Shown: positions 24,437 to 32,992, counted from the stretch's first letter. The stretch is 64,000 nt of DNA from Mumia sp. Pv4-285 (GCF_041320275.1 NZ_CP162023.1:1426001-1490000); one strand, 5' to 3'. The notes: generated by a model not told the origin, from the letters alone. Made by a program: numbers and translations.

Positions 24437-24635
24437 ATGTGGGGCGCTACCTCAGACGACGAGGGTTGAGGCATCAGGACGAGCGAAGGAGACCCTGATG
24501 TTGATCGATCCCGAGAGCACCGTTCCCGTCGAGATGAACCACCGTATCGAGCGGATCCCGGTCCTGGGCGACGACCGTCGGGCCGAGTACGTGCGTAGCC
24601 CGCGGCTCCGTCGGCGCCGCGCCTCGCGCCGCTGA
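24437..24635 (+). pseudogene. Frameshifted copy of a small Arg-rich protein gene (related to 29439-29618)
   Basis: The ATG at 24437 encodes MWGATSDDEG and stops at 24467. Dropping one G from the GGG at 24463-24465 would give a single 65-codon frame running to TGA at 24633. It would align with the intact paralogue: M-x-x-A-T-S-D-D at the start, L-M-L-I-D-P-E against F-M-I-V-M-P-E, and P-E-x-x-V-x-x-E-M-x-x-R-I-E, then an Arg-rich tail. Translation may still restart at ATG 24498, which has an AAGGAG ribosome site, giving 45 residues. The extra base may be a true frameshift or a read error in a G-run. Function unknown. Confidence 0.65.
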
Positions 24636-24676
24636 GCGACCCCCGCGACCGCGTCGTCCGTGCAAGGATGCACCGC

Positions 24677-25630
24677 ATGGGCGACGCGGTCGAGGTCGAG
24701 GTAGGCAACCGCGACGTCCGCGTCTCCAACCCCGACCGGGTCTACTTCCCGGAGCGGGGAGAGACCAAGCTCGACCTCGTCCACTACTACCTCGCCGTCG
24801 GTGACGGCATCGTCAACGCGTTGCGCGAACGCCCCTGCATGCTGCACCGGTTCCCGAAGGGCGTCGCCGAGAAGAAGGTCCATCAGAAGCGGGTCCCGGC
24901 CGGCGCCCCGCCGTGGCTGGAGACCGTGCGGGTGGAGTTCCCGCGCTACGGCCGCCACGCGTACGAGCTGTGCGTCACCGAGCTCGCGAGCGTGATCTGG
25001 GCCGTGCAGATGTCGACGGTCGAGTTCCATCCGTGGAACTCGCGGCGCGCGGACACCGAGAAGCCGGACGAGTGGCGCATCGACCTCGACCCGGGCCCGG
25101 CCTGCGACTTCGCCACGGTCCGTCGGGTTGCCCACGTCGCCCACGAGATCCTCGACGAGCTCGGCGCGGTCGGCTGGCCCAAGACGTCCGGCGGCTCGGG
25201 GATGCACGTCTACGTGCGGATCACCCCCGAGCACGGCTTCTCCGACGTACGCCGCGCCGCGCTGGCGTTCGCGCGCGAGGTCGAGCGCCGCGTCCCGGAC
25301 GACGTGACGACCACGTGGTGGCGCAAGGACCGCGACCCCGCGAAGCTGTTCGTCGACTACAACCAGAACACCCGCGACCACACGATCGCGGCGGCCTACT
25401 CCGTACGCGGGGTTCCCGACGGCCGTGTCTCGGCCCCCATCCGCTGGGACGAGGTCGACGACGTCGAGCCGGCCGAGATGACCATCGCGACGATGCCCAC
25501 GCGCTTCGCCGAGCTCGGTGACCTGCACGCAGGCATCGACGACGCGGTGTTCTCGATCGCCCCGCTCCTGGAGTGGGCGGACCGCGACGAGGCCGAGGGC
25601 GCCGAGACGCCGCCCGACGAGGGTGGCTGA
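24677..25630 (+). CDS. Stand-alone LigD-type polymerase/primase domain protein
   Basis: A 317-residue protein covering only the LigD polymerase domain (archaeo-eukaryotic primase fold). Motif I is RIDLDPGPACDF (Asp-x-Asp metal pair), motif II SGGSGMHVYVR retains the conserved His, and motif III is FVDYNQNTRDHTIAAAYSVR. NHEJ polymerases of this family add ribo- or deoxynucleotides at breaks and work with Ku and ligase supplied separately. Neither phosphoesterase nor ligase domain is attached, and no Ku gene is in the window. An ATG at 24668, three codons earlier, is an alternative start. This is one of three separate LigD-domain genes in 31 kb. Confidence 0.9.
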   Translation: MGDAVEVEVGNRDVRVSNPDRVYFPERGETKLDLVHYYLAVGDGIVNALRERPCMLHRFPKGVAEKKVHQKRVPAGAPPWLETVRVEFPRYGRHAYELCVTELASVIWAVQMSTVEFHPWNSRRADTEKPDEWRIDLDPGPACDFATVRRVAHVAHEILDELGAVGWPKTSGGSGMHVYVRITPEHGFSDVRRAALAFAREVERRVPDDVTTTWWRKDRDPAKLFVDYNQNTRDHTIAAAYSVRGVPDGRVSAPIRWDEVDDVEPAEMTIATMPTRFAELGDLHAGIDDAVFSIAPLLEWADRDEAEGAETPPDEGG

Positions 25631-25686
25631 CCGCCCGCAAGCGCGCTAGCGTCGAGGTTTCCAGTCACCCACCGAGAGGAACCCTC

Positions 25687-26034
25687 ATGCGCAAGACGTC
25701 TCTCCTCATCGCCGCAGGTGCGGGATACGTGCTCGGAGCCAGGGCGGGCCGAGGCCGCTACGACCAGATCGTGGCGCAGACCAAGAAGCTGATGGGCAGC
25801 CAGCCCGTGCAGAGCGGGGTCGCCAAGGCGGGCGAGACCATCAAGGACCAGGCTCCGGTGGTCAAGGACAAGGTCTCCGAGGCGGCCCACAAGGTGGCCG
25901 ACAAGGTGACCCCAGGCTCCGACTCCTCCGACGACATCGTCGGCACCTACTCGACCACGCCCAGTGGCAACCACGTCGAGGTCGACGAGAAGCTGGCCTG
26001 GACCACCTCCTCCGACGAACCCCGACGCGACTGA
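25687..26034 (+). CDS. Small YtxH-like membrane-anchored protein
   Basis: A 115-residue protein with a short N-terminal hydrophobic segment (SLLIAAGAGYVLGARAGRGRYDQI) followed by a soluble, Lys/Asp/Val-rich helical region (AGETIKDQAPVVKDKVSEAAHKVADKV) and a low-complexity tail. This is the YtxH-like pattern, common in actinobacteria and without a known enzymatic role. The ATG has a clear AGAGGAAC ribosome site. It is 11 bp upstream of the DNA alkylation-repair-like gene, with which it may be co-transcribed. Confidence 0.75.
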   Translation: MRKTSLLIAAGAGYVLGARAGRGRYDQIVAQTKKLMGSQPVQSGVAKAGETIKDQAPVVKDKVSEAAHKVADKVTPGSDSSDDIVGTYSTTPSGNHVEVDEKLAWTTSSDEPRRD

Positions 26035-26045
26035 CGGCGAGGCGC

Positions 26046-26750
26046 GTGGCCGATCTCACCGCCGCGGCGTTCATCGCCCGGCTGCTCCCGATGGCGACCG
26101 GCGAGCAGAAGGTGAAGTACGAGCGGTTCTTCCCCGGCGACGACTCGTTCGCCGGCGTACGGATGGGATCGGTCTTCGCGCTCGCCAAGGAGCACCTCGC
26201 GATGCCCGTCCAGGAGATCGAGGTCCTGCTCGACCACGACGTGCACGAGGTCCGCGTCGGGGGGTGCTCGATCATGGGCAAGGCTGCGACGCAGAAGCGT
26301 GTCGCCGAGCAGCGGCACGAGCAGCTCTACGACCTCTGCCTGCGCCGCCACGACCGGATCGACTCCTGGGACCTCGTCGACCTGGTCGCCTACCAGGTCG
26401 TCGGGAGCTGGCTCCTCGACCGTCCTCGCCAGCCGCTGTACACACTGGCACGGTCGGCCGTGTGGCCCGAGCGGCGTACGGCGGTGGTCGCGACTGCCGC
26501 CTTCATCCGGCGTGGTGAGGTCGCGGACACGTTCGCGATCACCCGCCTGCTCCTCGACGACCCGGAGGATCTCGTCCACAAGGGCGCCGGGTGGATGCTG
26601 CGCTACGCCGGCGACGTCGACCCTGCGGCGCTGCGGGAGTTCCTCGACGAGCGCGCCGCGACGATGCCGCGCGCGATGCTGCGCGCCGCGATCGAGAAGC
26701 TCGACAAGGCGGAACGCTCCGCCTACCTCGGTCGCACCGAGCTGACCTGA
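26046..26750 (+). CDS. AlkD-like DNA alkylation repair / HEAT-like protein
   Basis: A 234-residue all-helical protein of the COG4912 type: YERFFPGDDSFAGVRMGSVFALAKEH near the start, VHEVRVGGCSIMGKA, HDRIDSWDLVDLVAYQVVGSWLL and DLVHKGAGWMLRYAGDVD at the end. Characterised AlkD proteins excise bulky cationic alkylpurines without flipping the base. Whether this divergent member is a glycosylase is uncertain. Starts at GTG 26046. It follows a LigD-type polymerase and small membrane protein gene, giving a loose DNA-repair neighbourhood. Confidence 0.8.
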   Translation: MADLTAAAFIARLLPMATGEQKVKYERFFPGDDSFAGVRMGSVFALAKEHLAMPVQEIEVLLDHDVHEVRVGGCSIMGKAATQKRVAEQRHEQLYDLCLRRHDRIDSWDLVDLVAYQVVGSWLLDRPRQPLYTLARSAVWPERRTAVVATAAFIRRGEVADTFAITRLLLDDPEDLVHKGAGWMLRYAGDVDPAALREFLDERAATMPRAMLRAAIEKLDKAERSAYLGRTELT

Positions 26751-26787
26751 CGGCTCGCTCCTCGCGGCGACGGCATACGCTCGTACG

Positions 26788-27231
26788 ATGACGCGCAGCT
26801 GGTCGGTCGCCGTTCGGATCTGGGTCGCTGGAGGCCTGCTCGTCGGAGTGCTGGCGTACGCCGGCGAGGCAGGACTCGCGATCGCCGAGGGCCTCGTGCT
26901 CGCCGCGCTGGGACTGGCCCTGTCGCCACTGGTCTTCCCGCGATCGCTCCCGGCCCAGGAGGCGCAGCGTCGCAGCGCGGGCGACGGCAGGCCGATCGTC
27001 TACTGGCGACCCGGTTGCCGCTTCTGCCTCAGGCTGCGGCTCCGGTTGGGACGACGCGGCCGCGAGGCGCGCTGGGTCAACATCTGGGCCGATCCGGACG
27101 GCGCCGCCGCGGTGCGCGCCGCGACGGGCGGTGACGAGACCGTCCCGACGGTCGTGCTCGACGGAGTGGCGGTCGTGAACCCCGATCCTGCCGTGGTGCG
27201 CTCCGCGTGCCTCGCGTCGGGCAGGTCCTGA
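26788..27231 (+). CDS. Membrane-anchored glutaredoxin/mycoredoxin-like protein
   Basis: A 147-residue protein with two N-terminal hydrophobic segments (about residues 10-28 and 30-50) and a C-terminal thioredoxin-fold part beginning PIVYWRPGCRFCLRLR. The CxxC pair is Cys-Arg-Phe-Cys, and VPTVVLDGVAVVNPDP gives the cis-Pro context. In actinobacteria such proteins resemble mycoredoxins, which reduce mycothiol mixed disulfides; the membrane anchor would place the domain at the inner face if both segments span the bilayer. The 3' end overlaps the arm of a strong hairpin. Confidence 0.8.
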   Translation: MTRSWSVAVRIWVAGGLLVGVLAYAGEAGLAIAEGLVLAALGLALSPLVFPRSLPAQEAQRRSAGDGRPIVYWRPGCRFCLRLRLRLGRRGREARWVNIWADPDGAAAVRAATGGDETVPTVVLDGVAVVNPDPAVVRSACLASGRS

Positions 27232-27249
27232 CACGAGGCACGCGGAGCG
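27199..27249. terminator. Hairpin at the redoxin 3' end
   Basis: 16-bp perfect arms at 27199-27214 and 27234-27249, with a 19-nt loop, overlapping the redoxin stop codon. It lies between the convergent redoxin and GH3 genes, so a terminator, possibly for both directions, is likely; there is no clear T-run. Confidence 0.55.
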
Positions 27250-27303
27250 GGTGGTGCAGGGTCCGCCGCCTACGTCGGGGGCGCGGGCGACGGCCCCTGG
27301 TCC

Positions 27304-29304
27304 TTATCGGGTCGAGAGCCCGAAGCCGTACGGGTAGAGCGGGTCGTAGTCCGCGTCGCCGACGTTGATCGGCTCCTGGTCGACCGTGCGCGGCCACGTC
27401 ACCGGAAGCTTTCCGGTGAAGCGCTTCTTGCCGAAGAGCACGTCAGCGACGCCGTCGCCCTCGCTGCCGGGGAGCCACCCGGCGACGAGACCGTCGATCT
27501 TCGACAGCAGCGCCGGCGGAATCTCCAGCGGTCGTCCGGAGACCACGATCACGACGCACTCGGCGGCCTGCGTGCAGACGGTGTCGACGGCCTGCTGGTC
27601 GGCGGCGGACAGCAACATGTCCTTCACCGGCCTCGGGACGCCGTTGTCGCCCGGGTCGTAGGCCCACCGCGGACCGCCGACGTCACCGAAGCCCTCCGCG
27701 TACGGCGTCTCGCCCACGACGACGACACCGGTCGCGTTGCTCGGCACGGGCGTGGACGCCGTCTCGCTGAAGGTCACGTTGCGCCGCGAGGCGTCGTCGA
27801 TCCCCTCGAGGATCGTCGTGCCCGGGATCACGTTGGTCGAGCCGCCCTGCCAGGTCAGCGTCCAGCCGCCCGCCTGGTTGCCGATGTTGTCCGCGTTGCT
27901 GCCCGCGACGTACACGGGAGCCTTCTTCGACAGCGGCAGCACCCCGCCACGGTTCTTGAGGAGCACCTGCGACTCGGCGACGGCCTCGCGGGCCACCTTG
28001 CGGTGTGCGGCGCTGCCGACCTTGTCGATGTTGCGTCGGTCGGTGTACGGCTTCTCGAACAGTCCCAGCTCGAACTTCGCGGTGAGGATGCGGCGCACGG
28101 CGTCGTTGATGCGTGCCCGCGAGACGCGTCCTGCCTCGACCTCCTCGGTCAGGGCGGTGATGAACTGGCGGAACTGCGCCGGCTCCATCGCCATGTCCAC
28201 GCCCGCGTTGACGGCTGTCCGGACCTGGGTGTTCCAGTCGCCGGGGAGCTGGTGGATCGCCTCCCAGTCGCTGATGACCAGGCCGTCGAAGCCCATCCGC
28301 CGCTTGAGCACGCCGGTGAGCAGCTGCCGGTTGGCGGTCATCTTGACCGGGTTGCCGACGCCGTCCTCGGTCCAGTCCACGGACGAGAACGACGGCATGA
28401 CGGACCCGGCGTCGTACTTCTGGATCGCCGGCCAGTAGGGAGCGAGCGCGAGCCGGGCGAACTCCTGCCGGCTCACGATGGAGATGCCCTGGTCGACGGT
28501 GTAGTCGCCGGTCGGGGTGCCGTACGTCGTGAGGCCGTCTCCGGCGAAGTGCTTGGGCGTCGCGAGCACGCGGTCGCGGTCGTCGAGCTCGCCACGACGT
28601 CCCTGCAGGCCGCGGACCGCGACGGAGAGCCGAGAGACCAGGTCGGGCGACTCGCCGAAGCTCTCGTAGGTCCGACCCCACCGGTCGTCGCGTACGACGC
28701 ACAGGCACGGTGCGAAGTTCCACTGCGGACCCGTCGCCCGGGTCTCCTTGGCCGTGATGTGGTTGACCTCTTCGACCAGCCTGCGGTCGCGGGTCGCGCC
28801 GAGGCCGATGTTGTGCGGGAAGACCGTCGCGCCGTAGAGGTTCGCGTGGCCGTGGACGGCGTCCACGCCGTACAGGACCGGGATCCCGAGGCGGCCGGCG
28901 AGGGCGCCGTCCTGGTAGGCGTCGACCATGTCGGCCCAGCCCTCGGGGGTGTTGTCCGCCGGGACGGACCCGCCGCCCGACAGGATGCTGCCGAGACCGA
29001 GCTCGGTGACGTCCTCGGGCGTGGCGTTGGCTCGCTCGGCCTGGGTCATCTGCCCGATCTTCTCGGCCAGGGTCATGCGGGAGAGGAGATCGTCGACACG
29101 TCGCTCGGTCGACAGACGTGCGTTGAGGTAGGCCGGCGTGCCGGACTGCTTGCCGGCTGCCGTGGTGTCGAGGGTGGCCGGCGCGGCGCTCGCGCCGACC
29201 ACGGCGAGTCCCGTGACGAGCGCGGCCGCGGCTCCGACGACGAGGGTGGCCCGGTGGAAGGTCGGGCGGGGCGAGGTGTCTCTGCTTCGACGTGCGACTT
29301 TCAT
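27304..29304 (-). CDS. Secreted glycoside hydrolase family 3 beta-glycosidase
   Basis: A 666-residue GH3 enzyme. Residues about 20-41 form an Ala-rich signal peptide after a basic N-region (MKVARRSRD). The (beta/alpha)8 domain has GVDAVHGHANLYGATVFPHNIGLGA, KHFAGDG and the catalytic nucleophile Asp346 in GLVISDWEAI; the second alpha/beta domain has VYVAGSNADNIGNQAGGWTLTWQG. Relatives are broad beta-glucosidases and exo-1,3/1,4-glucanases, so it should act on cell-wall-type oligosaccharides outside the cell. A good ribosome site (GGAGGACTCC) precedes the chosen ATG. It is divergent from the small gene and LuxR-type regulator at 29439. Confidence 0.92.
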   Translation of the reverse strand: MKVARRSRDTSPRPTFHRATLVVGAAAALVTGLAVVGASAAPATLDTTAAGKQSGTPAYLNARLSTERRVDDLLSRMTLAEKIGQMTQAERANATPEDVTELGLGSILSGGGSVPADNTPEGWADMVDAYQDGALAGRLGIPVLYGVDAVHGHANLYGATVFPHNIGLGATRDRRLVEEVNHITAKETRATGPQWNFAPCLCVVRDDRWGRTYESFGESPDLVSRLSVAVRGLQGRRGELDDRDRVLATPKHFAGDGLTTYGTPTGDYTVDQGISIVSRQEFARLALAPYWPAIQKYDAGSVMPSFSSVDWTEDGVGNPVKMTANRQLLTGVLKRRMGFDGLVISDWEAIHQLPGDWNTQVRTAVNAGVDMAMEPAQFRQFITALTEEVEAGRVSRARINDAVRRILTAKFELGLFEKPYTDRRNIDKVGSAAHRKVAREAVAESQVLLKNRGGVLPLSKKAPVYVAGSNADNIGNQAGGWTLTWQGGSTNVIPGTTILEGIDDASRRNVTFSETASTPVPSNATGVVVVGETPYAEGFGDVGGPRWAYDPGDNGVPRPVKDMLLSAADQQAVDTVCTQAAECVVIVVSGRPLEIPPALLSKIDGLVAGWLPGSEGDGVADVLFGKKRFTGKLPVTWPRTVDQEPINVGDADYDPLYPYGFGLSTR

Positions 29305-29400
29305 GGAGTCCTCCGTTCGAATGTGATCTACGTCATACCCGCCCTCCGAATATTGCGTACGCCGCAACAAATGGCAAGGGGTAGCGGCCGACCCGCAGAT

Positions 29401-29429
29401 CTGAGGTACGCCGATCGACGGCCTAGGGA
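29401..29429 (+). promoter_or_regulatory. Shared-type promoter for small gene copy 2
   Basis: CTGAGG (29401-29406), 17-bp spacer, TAGGGA (29424-29429) and 9 nt to the ATG at 29439. It matches the promoter of the frameshifted paralogue in element, spacer and distance to start, although the spacer bases differ. It drives the small gene and, through overlap, the LuxR-type ATPase gene; the divergent GH3 gene starts 97 bp away. Confidence 0.5.
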
Positions 29430-29438
29430 CATCACCCG

Positions 29439-29618
29439 ATGAGCCCAGCTACCTCAGACGACGACGATCGATTCATGATCGTGATGCCGGAGTACTACGT
29501 GAAGTACGAGATGGACCGCCGTATCGAGCAGGCGCACCCGAGCGCGAGGCACCGCACCGCCCGTCGTCGTCGCCGGCTCGGAGGCTCCCGCGCGGCAGCG
29601 CCCCACGCCGCGGGATGA
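29439..29618 (+). CDS. Small Asp/Arg-rich protein overlapping the LuxR-type regulator gene
   Basis: A 59-residue protein of no recognised family: acidic N-terminus (MSPATSDDDDRF), a hydrophobic/charged centre (MIVMPEYYVKYEMDRRIEQ) and a very basic tail ([14 protein letters not shown]). It shares M-x-x-A-T-S-D-D and P-E-x-x-V-x-x-E-M-x-x-R-I-E with the frameshifted copy at 24437-24635. The start at 29439 was preferred to ATG 29475 because the paralogue conserves the residues upstream and because of the promoter 9 nt away. Its TGA overlaps the regulator ATG at 29615 (ATGA), so translation of the regulator is probably coupled to it. Confidence 0.7.
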   Translation: MSPATSDDDDRFMIVMPEYYVKYEMDRRIEQAHPSARHRTARRRRRLGGSRAAAPHAAG

Positions 29619-32596
29619 CGACCGACGACGCCGCGCGACGCAGCCCCGGCGACGGGGTAATGCACTGGGCTCCTGTCGGTGGTGTGCGAGACGATGGGGT
29701 CATGCCCTCCGACTGGACCACGACCGAGCCGCTCGTCGGACGCGAGGTCGAGCTCGAGCGGCTGCTGCTGACGACCGGCGTCGGCGATCCGGAGGCCCGC
29801 GGGGGTGTCCTCCTGAGCGGCGACGCCGGCATCGGCAAGACGCGGCTGCTGCGTGAGCTCGCTTCCCGTGCTGCCGACGACGGTCACCACGTCCTCGCCG
29901 GGCACTGCCTCGACCTCGGCGACAGCGCCATCCCGTTCCAGCCGTTCGCCGAGGTCCTGGTCGGTCTCGACCCGCCGACCCGACAGGCGATCTCCGAGGC
30001 CCTGCCGCCGCTGGGTCCCCTGATGTGGGGAGCCGTGGACGGCGCCGGCGTCGACCGGGGCGAGCTGTTCTCGTCGGTGGTCGCCGCGCTCGAGGTCCTC
30101 GCCGCGAGCCGACCGGTCCTTCTCGTCGTCGAGGACGCCCACTGGGCAGACGCCTCCACCCGCCACCTGATCCGCTACGTCCTGGCCCAGCGCTACGAGG
30201 GGCCCGTCCGGTTCGTCGTGTCCTACCGCAGCGACGACCTGCACCGCCGTCACCCGCTGCGGCCCGACGTCGCCGAGTGGAGCCGGCTGCCGGGGGTCCA
30301 GCGCCTCGAGCTCGGGCCGCTGGCCGACGACGACGTACGCGAGCTCGTACGCACGCGGGCGACCGCCGGCATCGGCGACTCCGACGTGACGGCGATCGTG
30401 CGCCGAGCCGCCGGCAACGCGTTCATCGTCGAGGAGCTGATCGACGTCGACGACCAGGCAGGCCCGCTCCCGTCGACGTTGTCCGACCTCATGCTCGTGC
30501 GCCTCGACCGGCTCGACGACGCCGGGCGTCAGGTGATCCGTGCGGTGGCCTGCGCGGGTGGCCAGGTCAGCGACGGCCTGCTGGACGCGGTCGTCGACCT
30601 CCCCGCGGCGACGATCGAGGAGGCCCTCCGCGGCGCGCTCGACCACCGCATCCTGACGCGCACCCGCAGCGACGGCTACGCCTTCCGGCACGCGCTCCTC
30701 GCAGAGGTGGTGCGCGACGACCTGCTCCCCGCCGAGCGCCGACGCATCCACGCGGCCTACGTGCGTGCCCTCCTCGACAACGGCGACTCCGCCGACGTCG
30801 CCCGTCACGCCTTCGAGGCGCAGATGCCCGACGTGGCGTTCACGGCGAGCGTGCAGGCGGCCGAGCAGGCGACCCGCGTGACCGGCCACGACGAGGCAGC
30901 CCAGCACTACGAGCGCGCGCTGAGCGTCGCGGGCTCGGCGCCCGACGGCACCGACGTCGTCGACCTCGTCATCGCCGCGAGCGAGGCGCTCACCGCCTCC
31001 GGATACGTCCGGCGTGCCTGGAAGCTCATCGACGACCACCTCCAGGACGCTCCACGCGACCTGTCGGACGAGGAGCGCGGCCGACTGCTCGTCGCGTACG
31101 GCACGGCGGCGCTTCTCGCCGACCGCCTCGTCGAGCCGGTGCAGGCGGTCGAGCAGGCGTTCGCCGTCGTGCCCGAGCAGCCGACAGCACTGCGCGCGTC
31201 GCTCGAGGCCCTGGCTGCCCAGGTCGCCGCCAACGACCGCCGCTTCGACGACGCGATCCGCTGGGCCACGCAGGCGATCACGCTCGGCCAACGGCTCGGG
31301 CTCACCCGGGTCGTCGCTGACGCGTCCGCCACGAAGGCTCGCGCCCGATCCCGGATCGGTGACGACCCGGGTGGCGACGAGCGCCGCTTCCACGACGTCG
31401 CCGAGACGGCGCGAGGGGCCGGCAACGTCGTCGCCGAGCTGCGCGCCCGTCACCACCTGGCCTTCCACTACTACGAGCGCGGCGATCTCGACCGCGCCGA
31501 GCGCGAGTTCCTCGGTGCCATGCGCACCGCGGCCGACGCGGGTCGACAGTGGGCTCCCTACGGATTCGACGGTCGCTTCTTCGCCGCGGTGACGGCCTAC
31601 CACCGGGGCCGCTGGGACCTCGTCGAGGAGCTCGTCGACATCACCGCGCTGCGGCCGCCGTCGGTGCACGCGGCGTGCCTGGAGGCGGTCGGCCTGCTGG
31701 TGCACGCCGGTCGCGGCGAGCGCGACAGGCTTGCGACCGTGCGTCGCCTGCGCGACTTCTGGCCGAAGGACATCGCGCTCGCCATCCACAGCGGTACGGC
31801 GGCGATCGACCTCGCGTCCGACGCCTCCGCGGCCGCGGTCTGGCACGACGAGCTCGTCGCCACGCTCGCCAAGGACTGGGCCGGGCCGTTCCCGCCGGCT
31901 CGCCTCAGGATGGGAGCGCTTCTCGTCGCACGGTTCGCCGACGATGCCGCCCACACCTCGACGACGGAGCGGGCCGCGTGGGTGGATCGAGCGCACGAGC
32001 TGCGCGCCGACGCCGACCGCGCCATCGCCGAGCGCGGGCCGTTCGGCATCGAGGGCGATGCATGGAGCCAACGCCTGGACGCCGAGATCCTCCGGCTCCG
32101 CTGGTACGCCGGTGCGGAGACCGAGCTCGCAACCCTCCTCGACTCGTGGCAGGCCACACTCAAGAACTTCGCCGCCCTCGGCGACCCCTACGAGGAGGCC
32201 CGTTCCGGTTCCCGCCTCGCTGAGGTGCTCCATGCGTCCGGTGACGTCCCAGGAGCTAAGGCCGCCGCGGACGCCGCCCACGACAAGGCGCTCGCACTGC
32301 GGGCGCAACCGCTCCTCCGGCGCCTCGAGCCGTTCCTCGGCAGCGGTGCGGGCGGTGGCTCTCCCCGCACGGTCACCGTGAGCGCGCCGGCGCCCCAGCC
32401 CGGCGAGAAGCCGCTGACCGCCCGCGAGCGCGAGGTGCTCGACCACCTCGTCGAGGGCCGTACGAACGGCGAGATCGCGACCCTGCTCTTCATCAGCACC
32501 AAGACCGTCTCGGTGCACGTCTCCAACATCCTCGCGAAGCTGGGCGCGTCCACCCGCACCGAGGCCGCGGCGATCGCTCGGCGTCAGCGCGTCTGA
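29615..32596 (+). CDS. Large ATP-binding LuxR-family (LAL) transcriptional regulator
   Basis: A 993-residue regulator. Walker A is GDAGIGKT (residues 69-76), Walker B is VLLVVEDAHWAD (about 168-179), with the AAA/STAND ATPase core up to about residue 350. Then come long helical repeats of tetratricopeptide type (TIEEALRGALDHRILTRT, HYERALSVAG, RAEREFLGAM and so on). The last about 65 residues are a LuxR/NarL helix-turn-helix: LTAREREVLDHLVEGRTNGEIA, then KTVSVHVSNILAKLG. It resembles MalT and LAL activators, which sense small molecules. Start at ATG 29615 overlaps the small gene; ATG 29702, nearer to the conserved LVGRE, is an alternative with a leaderless-type upstream. The GH3 gene next door is a possible target. 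Confidence 0.88.
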   Translation: MTTDDAARRSPGDGVMHWAPVGGVRDDGVMPSDWTTTEPLVGREVELERLLLTTGVGDPEARGGVLLSGDAGIGKTRLLRELASRAADDGHHVLAGHCLDLGDSAIPFQPFAEVLVGLDPPTRQAISEALPPLGPLMWGAVDGAGVDRGELFSSVVAALEVLAASRPVLLVVEDAHWADASTRHLIRYVLAQRYEGPVRFVVSYRSDDLHRRHPLRPDVAEWSRLPGVQRLELGPLADDDVRELVRTRATAGIGDSDVTAIVRRAAGNAFIVEELIDVDDQAGPLPSTLSDLMLVRLDRLDDAGRQVIRAVACAGGQVSDGLLDAVVDLPAATIEEALRGALDHRILTRTRSDGYAFRHALLAEVVRDDLLPAERRRIHAAYVRALLDNGDSADVARHAFEAQMPDVAFTASVQAAEQATRVTGHDEAAQHYERALSVAGSAPDGTDVVDLVIAASEALTASGYVRRAWKLIDDHLQDAPRDLSDEERGRLLVAYGTAALLADRLVEPVQAVEQAFAVVPEQPTALRASLEALAAQVAANDRRFDDAIRWATQAITLGQRLGLTRVVADASATKARARSRIGDDPGGDERRFHDVAETARGAGNVVAELRARHHLAFHYYERGDLDRAEREFLGAMRTAADAGRQWAPYGFDGRFFAAVTAYHRGRWDLVEELVDITALRPPSVHAACLEAVGLLVHAGRGERDRLATVRRLRDFWPKDIALAIHSGTAAIDLASDASAAAVWHDELVATLAKDWAGPFPPARLRMGALLVARFADDAAHTSTTERAAWVDRAHELRADADRAIAERGPFGIEGDAWSQRLDAEILRLRWYAGAETELATLLDSWQATLKNFAALGDPYEEARSGSRLAEVLHASGDVPGAKAAADAAHDKALALRAQPLLRRLEPFLGSGAGGGSPRTVTVSAPAPQPGEKPLTAREREVLDHLVEGRTNGEIATLLFISTKTVSVHVSNILAKLGASTRTEAAAIARRQRV

Positions 32597-32600
32597 GCCG

Positions 32601-32951
32601 CTACCCCGACGTCGCGTCGAGGTGCTGGAGCAGCTCGTGGGCCGCGAGCTCGACGTCCTTGTGGCGCCACTCGGCGGCACGATAGACGACGGCGATGAGA
32701 CCCGTGCGGTGGATGCGGCGGAAATCCCCGTACACGAACGCGTACCCTGCCTTGCTCTCGTCCGAGGGCCCGACCGTGAGGCCGAGGAACCATTGCGCGT
32801 ACTCCTCCCACGTGTGCCTCTCCAGGAACGCGTTCTCGTCCGCCGCGCTCGGCTGGACGTCGCCCCAGTCGCTGTCGAGCACGTACTGCCGCGCGTCGAT
32901 GAGGGCCCGCGCCTTCGCGACGCCGGCCGGGTTCACCTCGTAGGTCGCCAT
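32601..32951 (-). CDS. Conserved hypothetical protein
   Basis: A 116-residue soluble protein (MATYEVNPAGVAKARALIDA, DENAFLERHTWEEYAQWFLGL, GYAFVYGDFRRIHRTGLIAVVYRAAEWRHKDVEL given by segments). The family is widespread in actinobacteria beside LigD-type genes, but its role is unknown. It has no membrane segment or obvious catalytic motif. It is convergent with the LuxR-type ATPase gene, ending 4 bp past it, and 41 bp downstream of the stand-alone phosphoesterase gene. Confidence 0.7.
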   Translation of the reverse strand: MATYEVNPAGVAKARALIDARQYVLDSDWGDVQPSAADENAFLERHTWEEYAQWFLGLTVGPSDESKAGYAFVYGDFRRIHRTGLIAVVYRAAEWRHKDVELAAHELLQHLDATSG

Positions 32952-32992
32952 GACGTCATCGTCGCCCTGCAGGCCGTCCCGCGCAGGTGGGA

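Noticed and set aside
24446-24462. GCTACCTCAGACGACGA shared with 29448-29464 as a regulatory DNA site
   Set aside because: In both copies it is in frame after an ATG and encodes A-T-S-D-D, so conservation is explained by coding; the real promoter elements lie upstream of the ATG.
29495-32680. Minus-strand frame of over 1000 codons opposite the LuxR-type ATPase
   Set aside because: Opposite to the LAL gene with intact Walker and helix-turn-helix motifs; the reverse product has no recognisable feature.
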